A stretch of 64,000 nucleotides of DNA from NCBI RefSeq assembly GCF_004309735.1, contig NZ_SIXC01000005.1, forward strand, positions 163,493-227,492, given 5' to 3'. The position numbers and the translations under genes are program-made. Below, one piece after another: positions 41,824 to 50,489 of this stretch. Under the pieces are notes generated by a model, which searched no databases, was not told where the DNA came from, and saw nothing but the letters and a program-made list of their open reading frames with translations. The stretch is from Desulfovibrio legallii. Its GTDB lineage: Bacteria > Desulfobacterota > Desulfovibrionia > Desulfovibrionales > Desulfovibrionaceae. Each line of letters starts with the position of its first letter. Position 1 is the stretch's first letter.

Positions 41824-42654
41824 GTCCTGATCTTTTTCCGCCCCATTGCGGGCGGCACGGCAGGCGTGGGCAAAGTCCGCGGCGTAGAGGCGCGAGGCCG
41901 TGCCTTTGCGGCATTCGCCGGGTAGGATCAGAAAAACCGTCTGCCGGGTAAGGTTGTGCCGGGCCACGCAGTGGGCCAGATCCGCCAGCCGGGTCCAGTG
42001 CAGTTCTTCTTCGGGCCAGCCCACCAGATGCGCGCAGAGCACGGCTGTTTCCGGCGGGAGGTGGCGCAGCAGCTCTGCCTGCAATGTGCCGGCCTCGCGG
42101 GCCGAAAGATAAACGGCCATAGAACTGCCGTGGGCGGCCAGGGCGGCCAGGCTTTCGCGTTCCGGCACGGGGGTGCGGCCCTCCAGCCGGGTAATGATCA
42201 GGCTCTGGGTCACTTCCGGCACGGTAAAGGTCACGCCCCCGGCCGCAGCCGCGGCGCAGGCGGCGGTGACGCCGGGGATGACCTTCCAGGGGATGCCCTC
42301 GGCCTCCAGCAGCGCGGCCTGTTCGCGCAGCGCGCCGTAAAGAGAGGGGTCGCCCGTGTGCACGCGGGCCACCGTGCCCCCGGCCAGGGCTGTGGCCCGC
42401 ACCAGGGCGTGGCATTCCTCCAGAGTCAGAGGGGCGGAATCCAGCACTTCCGCTTCGGGCGCGGCGCAGGCTACCACGGCGGGGGGCACCAGGGAGCCCG
42501 CGTAGAGCACCAGGGTGGCTTCTTCTATGGCTTTGCGGCCTTTAATGGTGAGCAGTTCCGGGTCGCCGGGGCCGGCGCCCACAAAGGTGACCATGCCGGG
42601 CCGGGGGGCCTGGCGCGGGGCTGGGGAGGGTGTGTCTGCAGGGGTGGAGTGCAT
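41821..42654 (-). CDS. cobM: Precorrin-4/cobalt-precorrin-4 C11-methyltransferase
   Basis: SAM-dependent corrin methyltransferase (CobM/CbiF), 277 residues. Typical motifs are FVGAGPGDPELLTIKG (24-39), VLYAGSLVPP, VARVHTGDPSLYGA, VIPGVTA, EVTQSLIITRLEGRTPVP and MAVYLSAR. In the anaerobic route it methylates C11 of cobalt-precorrin-4. AAGGA precedes ATG 42654. It is 44 bp after cbiET and probably in the same operon. The stop codon is within a dispersed repeat end. Confidence 0.94.
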   Translation of the reverse strand: MHSTPADTPSPAPRQAPRPGMVTFVGAGPGDPELLTIKGRKAIEEATLVLYAGSLVPPAVVACAAPEAEVLDSAPLTLEECHALVRATALAGGTVARVHTGDPSLYGALREQAALLEAEGIPWKVIPGVTAACAAAAAGGVTFTVPEVTQSLIITRLEGRTPVPERESLAALAAHGSSMAVYLSAREAGTLQAELLRHLPPETAVLCAHLVGWPEEELHWTRLADLAHCVARHNLTRQTVFLILPGECRKGTASRLYAADFAHACRAARNGAEKDQD

Positions 42655-42698
42655 GTTGTTTCCTTGGATGCGCGCGGGGCGCGGCGTTGCGGCGGCCT

Positions 42699-44507
42699 TC
42701 AGACGGCGCGGACCGGCGCGGGCGCGCCTGGCTCCGGCTTTTGGGCTGCCAGCAGGAAAACGGGATTCATGGCCGCCAGGTGTACGTCACCGCCCAGGGG
42801 GCGACCTTCGGCGGCGGCGATCTGTTCAATTTCTACGGGCCAGCCCAGGCGTTCGAAAAAGCGACGGCAGAGGCAGAGGGTCTCCAGCAGCACGCAACTG
42901 GCCACTACCCGGCCGCCCACAGGCAGGCGGTGGCAGACGTGGCCCAGGATGTCTTCGCCGTCTTCGCCGGAAAGACCGCCGCCGATAAAGACGCGCTGCG
43001 GGTCGGGCAGGGCGGGCAGGCATTCCGGGGCCTCGCCCAGGCGCACGTCCAGAATGGCCACACCGAAGCGGCGGCGGTTTTCCTGGATGCTCATGGCCCG
43101 CCCGGCGGAACGTTCCACAGCCACCACCCGACCTTCGTGGGCCAGTACGGCAGCCTCCAGCGCCACAGCCCCGGAGCCTGCGCCAATATCCCAGACCACA
43201 TGACGCGGCGCAATGCGCAACAGGGCCAGAGCCGCGGCCCGCACGGGCTTTTTGCTGATCAGGCCGCGTTCTACAGCCAGTTCTTCGCTGTTCAGCCCCA
43301 GGCAAGGGCGACGCGACGCTTCGCGCGGCGTGAGGATCAGGGTGCAGGCCGGGCCGAAGTTGCGGCCCGCAGCCGCAGCCATGCTCAGATGGTGCACAGC
43401 TTCGTCCGGCGCGCCCATGCGCTCAAAAACATGGGCGTCAAACCAGTCTACGCCCCGGTCCAGCAGGTGCCGTGCCAGCACATCGGGGGTAGTGCGCGCG
43501 TCTGTGAGCACGCAGAGGGGCGCGTTTTTACCCGCAGCCGCGTTGAGCGGCCCCAGGTCGTCGCGGCCGTGCAGGGAAAGGCAGATGACTTTGTGCCAGG
43601 GCAGGGCCAGACGGGCGCAGGCCTGCTGCAAGGAACTGACCGCCGGCAGCAGCCGCACGGCCTCTTCCCCCAGCAGCCGCACCAAGGTGGCCCCGATGCC
43701 GAACAACAGCGGGTCGCCGTCCGCCAGCACCAGCACGCGTTCGCCCATGGCGCGCAGCTGACTCAGGCGGGCGAGGACATTTTCCAATGGTGTGGTCAGC
43801 GGCAGCAGGCGGGCCGTGAGGACCGGCGGTGGGGCTGCGGCCGCGTCGAGGGAGGGCAGCGCGGCCGCAGCAGCGCCGGAAAGGGGAGTGCCCTGGGGGG
43901 CCGCAGCAGCAACGTCCGTGGTTGCCGCGCTGTCGTGTTCACGGTCTGGATGATGGTCCGGCGGGCAGCGCTGTCCTGTCAGTTCCTCCAGCAGGGCCCT
44001 GCCGCCGCAGATGACGTCCGCCTCCAAAACCAGGGACCGGGCGTAGGCCGGCAGTCCGGCCAGGTCGCGCGGGCGGCCGCAGTCCAGGCCCAGCACGGTA
44101 ATGGGCGCGGGGACTGCCGTGGTGGGCTCAAAGATGAACATGGACTGGAGCATCTGGCTCATGGGTGGCCAGTCTTCGGGCTCCGGGGCGGCCGCTGCTG
44201 CGGCGGCCGGAGCGTCCGGGGAAGGATGGGGCTCGTCTGCCGGACGGGCTTCGGTGTCGGGAACGGCGCGTTGGGGCCAGGGGTGGGGCAGGTTCCGGCC
44301 TGCCCCGTCGGTTACTTTTCCGGACGGGTTTGGCGCCGCATCGACGCTGTCCGTAACAGCAGGCGGGACGGCGGACGCTGCGGACATGTCCACGGCAGTG
44401 ACGGCTTTGTTCCCGAAAGACGCCGGGGGCGCGTCCGCAGCGTCGGATCGGGGCGGGGCGGCCGGTTCCGGCAGGGGGATTCCGGGCAAGAGGATTTGTT
44501 GTTTCAT
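42699..44507 (-). CDS. cobL: Fused precorrin-6Y C5,15-methyltransferase/decarboxylase (CbiE-CbiT)
   Basis: A 602-residue fusion. Residues 1-125 are a disordered Ala/Pro-rich extension not normally seen. A CbiE domain follows (ITVLGLDCGRP, LVLADGDPLLFGIG), with its own 45-residue low-complexity insertion before VLTARLLPL. The CbiT domain (RGLISKKPVRAAALALLRIA, VWDIGAGSGAVALEAA) ends the protein. It methylates C5 and C15 and decarboxylates the C12 side chain in corrin synthesis. The start overlaps the cbiD stop (ATGA). Confidence 0.92.
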   Translation of the reverse strand: MKQQILLPGIPLPEPAAPPRSDAADAPPASFGNKAVTAVDMSAASAVPPAVTDSVDAAPNPSGKVTDGAGRNLPHPWPQRAVPDTEARPADEPHPSPDAPAAAAAAAPEPEDWPPMSQMLQSMFIFEPTTAVPAPITVLGLDCGRPRDLAGLPAYARSLVLEADVICGGRALLEELTGQRCPPDHHPDREHDSAATTDVAAAAPQGTPLSGAAAAALPSLDAAAAPPPVLTARLLPLTTPLENVLARLSQLRAMGERVLVLADGDPLLFGIGATLVRLLGEEAVRLLPAVSSLQQACARLALPWHKVICLSLHGRDDLGPLNAAAGKNAPLCVLTDARTTPDVLARHLLDRGVDWFDAHVFERMGAPDEAVHHLSMAAAAGRNFGPACTLILTPREASRRPCLGLNSEELAVERGLISKKPVRAAALALLRIAPRHVVWDIGAGSGAVALEAAVLAHEGRVVAVERSAGRAMSIQENRRRFGVAILDVRLGEAPECLPALPDPQRVFIGGGLSGEDGEDILGHVCHRLPVGGRVVASCVLLETLCLCRRFFERLGWPVEIEQIAAAEGRPLGGDVHLAAMNPVFLLAAQKPEPGAPAPVRAV

Positions 44508-45748
44508 AACGTCACCAGCTCCCGACCGTCGGTATGAAAAAGGTGCAGCCGTACGGGGCGTCCCGCAAAGCCGGCCGCCACACCAGCGGCTTGGGCCGTC
44601 ACGGCGCGCAGCACGGCGGGGCCTGCAGCCTCGGGCAGCAGCAGTTCCAGGGCCTGGGCCGCCGTGGTGCAGCGGGCCACGGCCTGGGAGCAGGCAGCGC
44701 CGTGCTTTCGGCAAAGGGCAGCCAGGGTTTCCAGGTCCAGGTCGGCGCTGCGGGCGTGGGTGTAGGCGTGGCCTTGCGCCAGTTTGAGCAGTTTGCCGAA
44801 AAAACAGCCCCAGATAATCTGTATGTTCGGCAAGGCCCCGGCGGCTTTAAGGGAAAAAGCCGCAAAATCCGCCACCTGCACAAAAGCCAGGGCGGGCAGG
44901 TGGGGATGCCGGGCCATAAGCAGGCGTTCGGAGCGCCGTCCTGTGCTCAGCCCCACGGCGGGGCAGCCCGTGGCCCGGACTACTTCCAGTCCTTGGGCGA
45001 TGGTGGCCTTCCAGGCGGCGTGGCTGAACGGCCGCACCGTGCCCTGGGTGCCCAGAATGGAGATGCCCCCCACAATGCCCAGCCGCGAGTTGAAGGTGTG
45101 CTCGGCCAGGGCCGCGCCTTGGGGCACGCTGACCAGCACGGTGAGCGGGCGGCGCGCGCCGGGATGGGTCTGCAGGGCGTGGCGCAGGGCCCATTCCATT
45201 TGCCGGCGGGGTACGGGGTTGATGGCCGCCGCGCCCACGGGCACGGGCAGGCCGGGCAGGGTAACCCGGCCCACGCCGGGACCGCCGTCAATATGGATGG
45301 GCGGGGAGGGGCGATCGGGGCTGCCTGCGGTCTGGCGCGCTTCCGTCGGGTCTTCCGCAGCGTCCGCGCCTTCGATGACGGTGACGGTGATGCGCGCGCC
45401 GTGGGTGGCGTCCGGGTCGTCCCCGCCGTCCTTGATCACCACCGCGTGGGCCGCGCGCCCGGCCGGAAGCGGCTGCGGCGGGTCGCACAGTTCGGGGGCG
45501 GGACCGGATCCGCAAAAGGCCACGGGCAGCCTGCGCCAGACGTGGGGAACGTCTGTGAGCGCCCCGCCTTCTCCTCCGGCGGGCGAAGGGTTGGCTGGTC
45601 GGACATCGGCTGGCGCGGGGGCAAAAGGGGGCAAGGGCACGTCCACCTCGTGAGGGGCATGGCCTTCCCGCAGCAGGCAGAGGGCCGCCAGAGCCGCGCC
45701 CGTGGCTGCGCTGCCAGTGGTGAAGCCTTCGCGCAGCACGGTTTTCAT
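44504..45748 (-). CDS. cbiD: Cobalt-precorrin-5B C1-methyltransferase
   Basis: C1 methyltransferase of the anaerobic cobalamin pathway, 414 residues. The N-terminus LREGFTTGSAATGAALAA is diagnostic; VIKDGGDDPDATHGARI, INPVPRRQM, NSRLGIVGGISILGTQGTV and GCFFGKLLKLAQGH follow. A Pro/Ala-rich insertion lies near 40-75. ATG 45748 overlaps the upstream DapF-like stop (ATGA). Presence of CbiD rather than CobF supports early cobalt insertion. Confidence 0.94.
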   Translation of the reverse strand: MKTVLREGFTTGSAATGAALAALCLLREGHAPHEVDVPLPPFAPAPADVRPANPSPAGGEGGALTDVPHVWRRLPVAFCGSGPAPELCDPPQPLPAGRAAHAVVIKDGGDDPDATHGARITVTVIEGADAAEDPTEARQTAGSPDRPSPPIHIDGGPGVGRVTLPGLPVPVGAAAINPVPRRQMEWALRHALQTHPGARRPLTVLVSVPQGAALAEHTFNSRLGIVGGISILGTQGTVRPFSHAAWKATIAQGLEVVRATGCPAVGLSTGRRSERLLMARHPHLPALAFVQVADFAAFSLKAAGALPNIQIIWGCFFGKLLKLAQGHAYTHARSADLDLETLAALCRKHGAACSQAVARCTTAAQALELLLPEAAGPAVLRAVTAQAAGVAAGFAGRPVRLHLFHTDGRELVTL

Positions 45749-46644
45749 GGTTGGGACGCGTCCTCCAGCCAGGCAACGCCTTGCGCCGTAAGCGCCACGG
45801 GGCCGTCCACGCCGGCCCAAGGGCCCGCCCAAGGATTTGTCCCTGGGGCGGCTGCGTCCTGCTCAGTGCAGAGGCGCACCCGCAGAACGGATCCGCCGGG
45901 CTGGGCCAGGTCAAAAATTCGCACCTCTCCCCGACGGGAGAGGTGCAGCGCCAGCGCCAGCGCCCCGGAGCCGCAGGCGCTTTCCAGAAAGGTGGTGCCT
46001 GCGTCCCGCACGTGCACCAAAGGCGTCATGCGCAGGGCCGTTGGCGTGCGTCGCCACCAGACCACGCCGGCGGCGGCTTCCGCATCCAGTCCGTATCGGC
46101 GGCGCAGGGCAGCGGCTTCCGTGTGGCAGTCCTGGGGCAAAGGGTGGAGGGTTTCGTCCAGCAGCAGATGGCTGATGCCCGGCAGCCGCGTCAGGCAGAC
46201 GCCAGGGGCCGCGTCTTCCAGGGGGCAGGGGGGCAGAGGCAGGCGGGCCTCCACCTGCCAGAGGGGGAACGCGCCGCGGATGTGCAGATGCAGGGGGGCG
46301 GGCCAGCCGGAAACGTGGAATTCATCCAGCCGGTCTACGAGAACGGACGCGGTCTGGGGCACGGGCGTGCTTTGGGACGGTACATCGACGCGTTGGGCCG
46401 CAGCCTCCGTCAGGGCCAGCAAGGCGCCCGCCGCGCGGCTGGCGTTGACGCAGAATTCGCCGCCGGCCATGCGCAGGCGGCGCGCAGGCAGATCCACAAA
46501 TCCCGCCTGCTCCCCGCCCAGGCAGGCGGGGGTCAGCGCCACGGCGGCCAGCCGGGCCTGGGCGCGCGCGTCAAGCCCGGCGGCGGGAAAGAGCAGGGTG
46601 GTGTTGCCGCCGGGGCTCCATTTGGAAAAAGGCAGTGCTGGCAT
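45745..46644 (-). CDS. DapF-fold epimerase/racemase-like protein in the corrin operon
   Basis: A 299-residue protein with a diaminopimelate-epimerase-like double-barrel. The first catalytic-Cys motif reads MAGGEFCVNASRAAGALLAL (near 59-78) and the second ESACGSGALALALHL (about 233-247). Both cysteines are present, so it should be an active PLP-independent racemase or epimerase. The GGEFC...R motif resembles histidine racemase CntK more than true DapF. It is translationally coupled to cbiD, which is unexplained by known B12 chemistry. AAGGA precedes ATG 46644. Confidence 0.72.
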   Translation of the reverse strand: MPALPFSKWSPGGNTTLLFPAAGLDARAQARLAAVALTPACLGGEQAGFVDLPARRLRMAGGEFCVNASRAAGALLALTEAAAQRVDVPSQSTPVPQTASVLVDRLDEFHVSGWPAPLHLHIRGAFPLWQVEARLPLPPCPLEDAAPGVCLTRLPGISHLLLDETLHPLPQDCHTEAAALRRRYGLDAEAAAGVVWWRRTPTALRMTPLVHVRDAGTTFLESACGSGALALALHLSRRGEVRIFDLAQPGGSVLRVRLCTEQDAAAPGTNPWAGPWAGVDGPVALTAQGVAWLEDASQP

Positions 46645-46928
46645 GCGGACAATCCTTGACGCTTGGCGTAAGTATGCCCCATGCACGGCGCGCTGTCCAG
46701 CCGGAGGGCCGCCCTGGACAAGCCAGATCCGCCTGCCCGTGCGGCGGCGGCTGGAGCGCCTTTTCCATTTATGCCTTGCGGTTTTTCGCAAAGCCGGGTA
46801 TGGGAAAAGCAGTTACCGTTCCCAGAAAGCCCTTGGCCGGACGAAGGGCGGTAATGTGGCGGGCATACCGCGATCTGCCGTCGCTGGATGACGGCAATCG
46901 ACGACACTTTCAACGTTTGGGAGGCACT

Positions 46929-47924
46929 ATGAAATCATTTCGTCTTCTTGTTCTGGCGGCTGCACTTGTGTTGAGCTACGCCGTGGTCGCGGCGGCCGCA
47001 CCCGCGTGCAATAAAAAAATCGAAAGTTTCGACTTCGTCGTGGACTACTCCGGGTCCATGATGATGAAAAACGCCCAGCTCAAGCAGGATAAAATTGTGG
47101 TGGCCAAAAACGTGCTGCAGCGCGTGAACGCGGCCATCCCCGCCCTGAGCTACAACGGCGGCCTGCACACCATTTCGCCCAACGGCACCATCGTGGCTCA
47201 GGGCCCCTGGGACCGCGCCGCCATGTCTGCGGGCATCAACAAGCTGCGCAGCGGCTTCCAGATCTTCGGCCGTATGACCAGCATGGGCAACGGACTGCAG
47301 GTCTATGAACCCTTCCTTTCCAGCATGAAGCGCGACGCCGCCCTCATTCTGGTGACCGATGGCGACAACAACCGCGGTACCGACCTGGTGGAAGTGGCCC
47401 GTCAGCTCTACGCCAGCCAGCGTAACCTGGTGGTGCACATCATCTCCCTGGCCGACACCAAAAACGGCGAAGCCACCATCAAGCAGATTGCCGCTCTGAA
47501 CCCCAACAGCATCGTGGTGCGCGGCGAAGAGCTGGCCACCAGCGACGCCGCCGTGGAACGCTTTGTGCTGGCCGTGTTCTGCCAGGACGAGGACGTGATC
47601 GTGCTGCGTGGCGTGCACTTTGCTTTCAACTCTTACGCTCTTGACGGCAAGGCCATGGGCATCCTTAACGAAGCCGCCGGCCTGATTAAGTCCAACCCCA
47701 ACAAGCGCGTGATCCTCTCCGGCTGGACCGACTGGATCGGCTCTGACGCTTACAACATGAAGCTCTCGCAGGAGCGCGCCAATTCCGTGAAGAACTACCT
47801 GGTGAAGCAGGGCATCCCCGCCAGCCGCATGACTTCCATTGGCCGCGGCAAGTCCTTCAAGTACAACAACAAGACTGATGAAGGCCGCGCCATGAACCGG
47901 CGTACCGAAATCTCTTTCGAGTAG
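46929..47924 (+). CDS. Exported VWA-OmpA two-domain protein
   Basis: A 331-residue envelope protein. A signal peptide (1-24, cleavage after AAA) is followed by a von Willebrand A domain with an intact MIDAS start DYSGS (39-43) and LVTDGDNN. Then comes an OmpA-like peptidoglycan-binding domain (VHFAFNSYALDGKAM, LSGWTDWIGSDAYNMKLSQE, RRTEISF). The VWA part likely binds a partner protein, and the OmpA part anchors to the cell wall. GGGAGG precedes the ATG. A GC hairpin follows the stop and a lipoprotein gene comes next. Confidence 0.88.
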   Translation: MKSFRLLVLAAALVLSYAVVAAAAPACNKKIESFDFVVDYSGSMMMKNAQLKQDKIVVAKNVLQRVNAAIPALSYNGGLHTISPNGTIVAQGPWDRAAMSAGINKLRSGFQIFGRMTSMGNGLQVYEPFLSSMKRDAALILVTDGDNNRGTDLVEVARQLYASQRNLVVHIISLADTKNGEATIKQIAALNPNSIVVRGEELATSDAAVERFVLAVFCQDEDVIVLRGVHFAFNSYALDGKAMGILNEAAGLIKSNPNKRVILSGWTDWIGSDAYNMKLSQERANSVKNYLVKQGIPASRMTSIGRGKSFKYNNKTDEGRAMNRRTEISFE

Positions 47925-47956
47925 CCTTTATCGGCAAAATTATGTGAACTTGCAGT

Positions 47957-47986
47957 AAAGCCGGGCGGCCTGGGCCGCCCGGCTTT
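47957..47986 (+). terminator. 14-bp GC hairpin after the VWA-OmpA gene
   Basis: AAAGCCGGGCGGCC (47957-47970) pairs fully with 47973-47986. There is no long T-run beyond TTT, so termination may be partial, allowing expression of the downstream lipoprotein. Confidence 0.65.
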
Positions 47987-48006
47987 GATGTGAGGAGGTC
48001 TGGTAC

Positions 48007-48588
48007 ATGCGTAATATGCTGGCTTGTATATTGGCTTTGGGGCTTGCCACCGGCGGTTGCGCCTGGTTTGGCGGCGATACCGACCAAAAAGACGTTCCCC
48101 CCGCGCAGCCTCAGGAGCAGACTGCGGCCCCCGCCCCGGCCCCTGACGCCTCGGCGCCGACCAAAGCCGGCAAAAAGGTGGACGCCAAGGCCACCAAGGC
48201 CGAGAAGTCCGCCAAAACCGCCAAAGCCAAGGGGGGGAAGAGCGCGCCCAAGAGCGAAGCTCAGATTGCTGCGGAGCTGGATATGGTGGGCAAACGCCTG
48301 GCGGCCCAGGCGGCGCGTACGGTGGTGCCTTCCAAGGCGGAAAAGCAGGTGCGTCAGCAGGGTAAGGAATATGTGGCGTCGTATGTGGATGTGGATACCG
48401 GCAACGTGAGTACGGAACTGCGCCCCGGCGCCAAAGGCCAGTATGTGGGCTTTGTGCGCTACCACGAAAATGTTTTTGAGTGCCGCGGCAAGTCCAGAAA
48501 GGAAGCCCTCACCGCCTCTTGTGATCAGGTCAAGTCCCGGCGGCTTAACGAGCTGATCCGCTACGACGGCAGCTCCTGGCAATATTAG
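48007..48588 (+). CDS. Putative lipoprotein, Lys/Ala-rich
   Basis: A 193-residue protein. A lipoprotein signal ends in LATGGC with Cys18 as the lipidation site. A long Ala/Lys/Pro linker (30-85) follows, then a small C-terminal domain (about 110-193) with YVASYVDVDTGNVSTELRPG and two cysteines (FECRGKS, TASCDQV). I do not recognise the domain. GAGGAGG precedes the ATG. It probably shares transcription with the VWA-OmpA gene. Its TAG stop begins TAGAGCAA, resembling the end of the dispersed family-1 repeat. Confidence 0.75.
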   Translation: MRNMLACILALGLATGGCAWFGGDTDQKDVPPAQPQEQTAAPAPAPDASAPTKAGKKVDAKATKAEKSAKTAKAKGGKSAPKSEAQIAAELDMVGKRLAAQAARTVVPSKAEKQVRQQGKEYVASYVDVDTGNVSTELRPGAKGQYVGFVRYHENVFECRGKSRKEALTASCDQVKSRRLNELIRYDGSSWQY

Positions 48589-48647
48589 AGCAATTTTTAA
48601 ACGGAGTTGTTCTGATCGTTATTGCCCGTCAGCCTGGCAATATTTGC

Positions 48648-48684
48648 AAGGCCCCGGTCGCCCAAGCGGCGGACGGGGCCTTTT
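48648..48684 (+). terminator. Rho-independent terminator after the lipoprotein gene
   Basis: AAGGCCCCG...CGGGGCCTT stem with inner GTC/GAC-type pairing and a TTTT run. Confidence 0.8.
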
Positions 48685-48813
48685 GCGTTCCTTCAGAAAA
48701 AAAGCGGCAACATGTTTGGGGCCATTGCAGGTGAAGCGTAAGGTGTTTGCGCGTTTAACTACCGAAGTGGGCACAGTAACTTTTTTGAAACGGTGGCCTG
48801 CAGTCTGTGCCCG

Positions 48814-49686
48814 CTATTCCCGCGAACTGTCCGTGCTCAGCAGGGCCACGGCGGCCAGCACCAGCGCGCCGCCCAGCCAGCCCGTCGGGGGAAAGGTTTC
48901 GTCCCAGAACAGCCAGACCCAGAGCGTGCCCAGCACGGGTTCCAGGTGACAGGTGACGGCGGCCCGTACCAGGCTGATCTTTTGCAGGCCCTGGCCATAG
49001 CAGATGTAAGCAAGGTAGCAGGTTAGCAGGCCCAGAGCGCTCAGCCAGCCCCAGGTTGTCGGGTTGTAGTGAGGCGGCAGCGGCACCCAGGGGGTCAGGG
49101 CCAGAATGCCGCCCAGAAGCATAAAGGCGTAGATGGCGGCAGTGCCGTAGCGCGGCTGCCACCAACGATAGAAGGGGTAGTGCGTGGCATAGCACAGGCC
49201 CGCCAGCAGGCCGCAGGCAATGCCCGCCGCTGAGGGTTCGCCCGGCAGGCTGCCGCCCGAAAGGCAGACCAGGGCCGTGCCCGCCAGGGCCGCCAGAATG
49301 GCCGTGGCCTTGCGGCCCGTGATGCGTTCGCGGAACAGCAGGCGGGAGAAGACCGCCACCCAGACCGGAGCCGTGTACAGCAGCACCACTGCCGTGGCCC
49401 CGCCGCTGAGCTTGATGGAATACTGCATGGCCCCGAAAAAGACCCCCACGCCCCAGACGCCGAAGGCCATAAAGGCGAGCGCGTGGAGCGGGCGCACGCG
49501 CAGCGCGCCCGTGAGCCCGGCGTGCAGGAAAAACAGGGCGCAGCCGAGCGCCGCCCGCCAGAAGGCCGTTTCCAGCGGGGCCACGCCCGCCTGCAGACAG
49601 AATTTGGAAAGCACACCCAGCAGGGACCAGAGCAGGGCCGCCAGCAAAATCCAGATATAGCCGCTCACGGAGCCGCGCATGTGCAT
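48814..49686 (-). CDS. EamA/DMT-family transporter
   Basis: A 290-residue drug/metabolite transporter with ten predicted helices as two EamA halves. The first half starts WILLAALLWSLLGVLSKF, and the second includes AGIACGLLAGLCYATHYPFY with CHLEPVLGTLWVWLFWDETF. The substrate is not predictable. ATG 49686 has GAGGA about ten bases upstream; a second ATG at 49680 is possible. It lies 14 bp past the phosphatase-like gene and ends an apparent minus-strand operon of three. Confidence 0.85.
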   Translation of the reverse strand: MHMRGSVSGYIWILLAALLWSLLGVLSKFCLQAGVAPLETAFWRAALGCALFFLHAGLTGALRVRPLHALAFMAFGVWGVGVFFGAMQYSIKLSGGATAVVLLYTAPVWVAVFSRLLFRERITGRKATAILAALAGTALVCLSGGSLPGEPSAAGIACGLLAGLCYATHYPFYRWWQPRYGTAAIYAFMLLGGILALTPWVPLPPHYNPTTWGWLSALGLLTCYLAYICYGQGLQKISLVRAAVTCHLEPVLGTLWVWLFWDETFPPTGWLGGALVLAAVALLSTDSSRE

Positions 49687-49700
49687 GGTGTGGTTTGTCC

Positions 49701-50489
49701 TCAGGCCCTGACGGGCGATTGCGGGCGCAGGCCCAGGGCCTGCAGAATCACGCCGGCCACGCCGGTCTGCGCCTGCGGCAGGGGCAGAGTTTGCCAGGCC
49801 GGGCCCACCAGCCACAAGGGCACGCGGCGGGCTTCTTCAGTCACGTCGTTGTGCGCTCCATCGGCGGTCATGCCGTGGTCGCTGGTGACCAGCACGGCGT
49901 AGCCCGCGTCCAGCCACTGCGGCAGCCAGCGGGCCAGCAGACTGTCCACCAGCCGCGCGGCCTGACGGTAGGCCCGGCTGTCCGCACCACGGCAGTGCCC
50001 GGCGTAGTCCACGCCCATGCTGTGCGCCAGCAGCAGATCCGGCGCGTGGCGGCGGCAGAGGCAGGCGGCGTCCGCAAACAGCGCCTGGTCCGGGTAGGCG
50101 TCCTGGTCGTAAAACAGGCCGTGGCCTATGGGCAGGGCAGGGTCGTCCGTCAGGCGGTGCAGGGCCGGGTCGTAGGGCGTTCCGTTGCAGAGTTCGTGCA
50201 CCCAGTGGTACGCGGCCGCCGCCGTAACCAGCCCGGCGTCACGGGCCAGAGAAAAAATGGTGGGCGCGGGGCAGGGGGACGGGTCGTCGTTGCGCAGAAT
50301 GCCGCTCTGCACCGGCGTCAGCCCACTGAACAGCGTGACGTAGAGCGGGCGCGAAAGGGGCGGCAGGGCGCAGTCCAGCTCCGTATAACGGGCTTTGTCC
50401 GCTTCTTCCAGGGCGCGCAGCACGGTCAGGCAACGTCGGGCCGTGGCCGCGTTCAGGCCATCCAGCAGAACCAGACAGACGCGGGCCAT
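49701..50489 (-). CDS. Alkaline-phosphatase-superfamily hydrolase
   Basis: A 262-residue type I phosphodiesterase/nucleotide-pyrophosphatase-like protein. VCLVLLDGLNAATARR gives the first metal Asp. A Thr in LYVTLFSGLTPVQSGI suits the nucleophile position, HSMGVDYAGHCRG and VTSDHGMTADGAHND supply the remaining metal ligands. There is no signal peptide, so it is cytoplasmic. Its start overlaps the deacetylase stop by one base (TAATG), so they are co-translated. Possibly removes a phosphate-linked group from a glycan precursor. Confidence 0.82.
   Translation of the reverse strand: MARVCLVLLDGLNAATARRCLTVLRALEEADKARYTELDCALPPLSRPLYVTLFSGLTPVQSGILRNDDPSPCPAPTIFSLARDAGLVTAAAAYHWVHELCNGTPYDPALHRLTDDPALPIGHGLFYDQDAYPDQALFADAACLCRRHAPDLLLAHSMGVDYAGHCRGADSRAYRQAARLVDSLLARWLPQWLDAGYAVLVTSDHGMTADGAHNDVTEEARRVPLWLVGPAWQTLPLPQAQTGVAGVILQALGLRPQSPVRA

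Noticed and set aside
44534..46891. 785-codon plus-strand frame opposite cbiD and the DapF-like gene
   Set aside because: Antisense shadow; the corrin genes on the other strand have full motif support and overlapping starts and stops.
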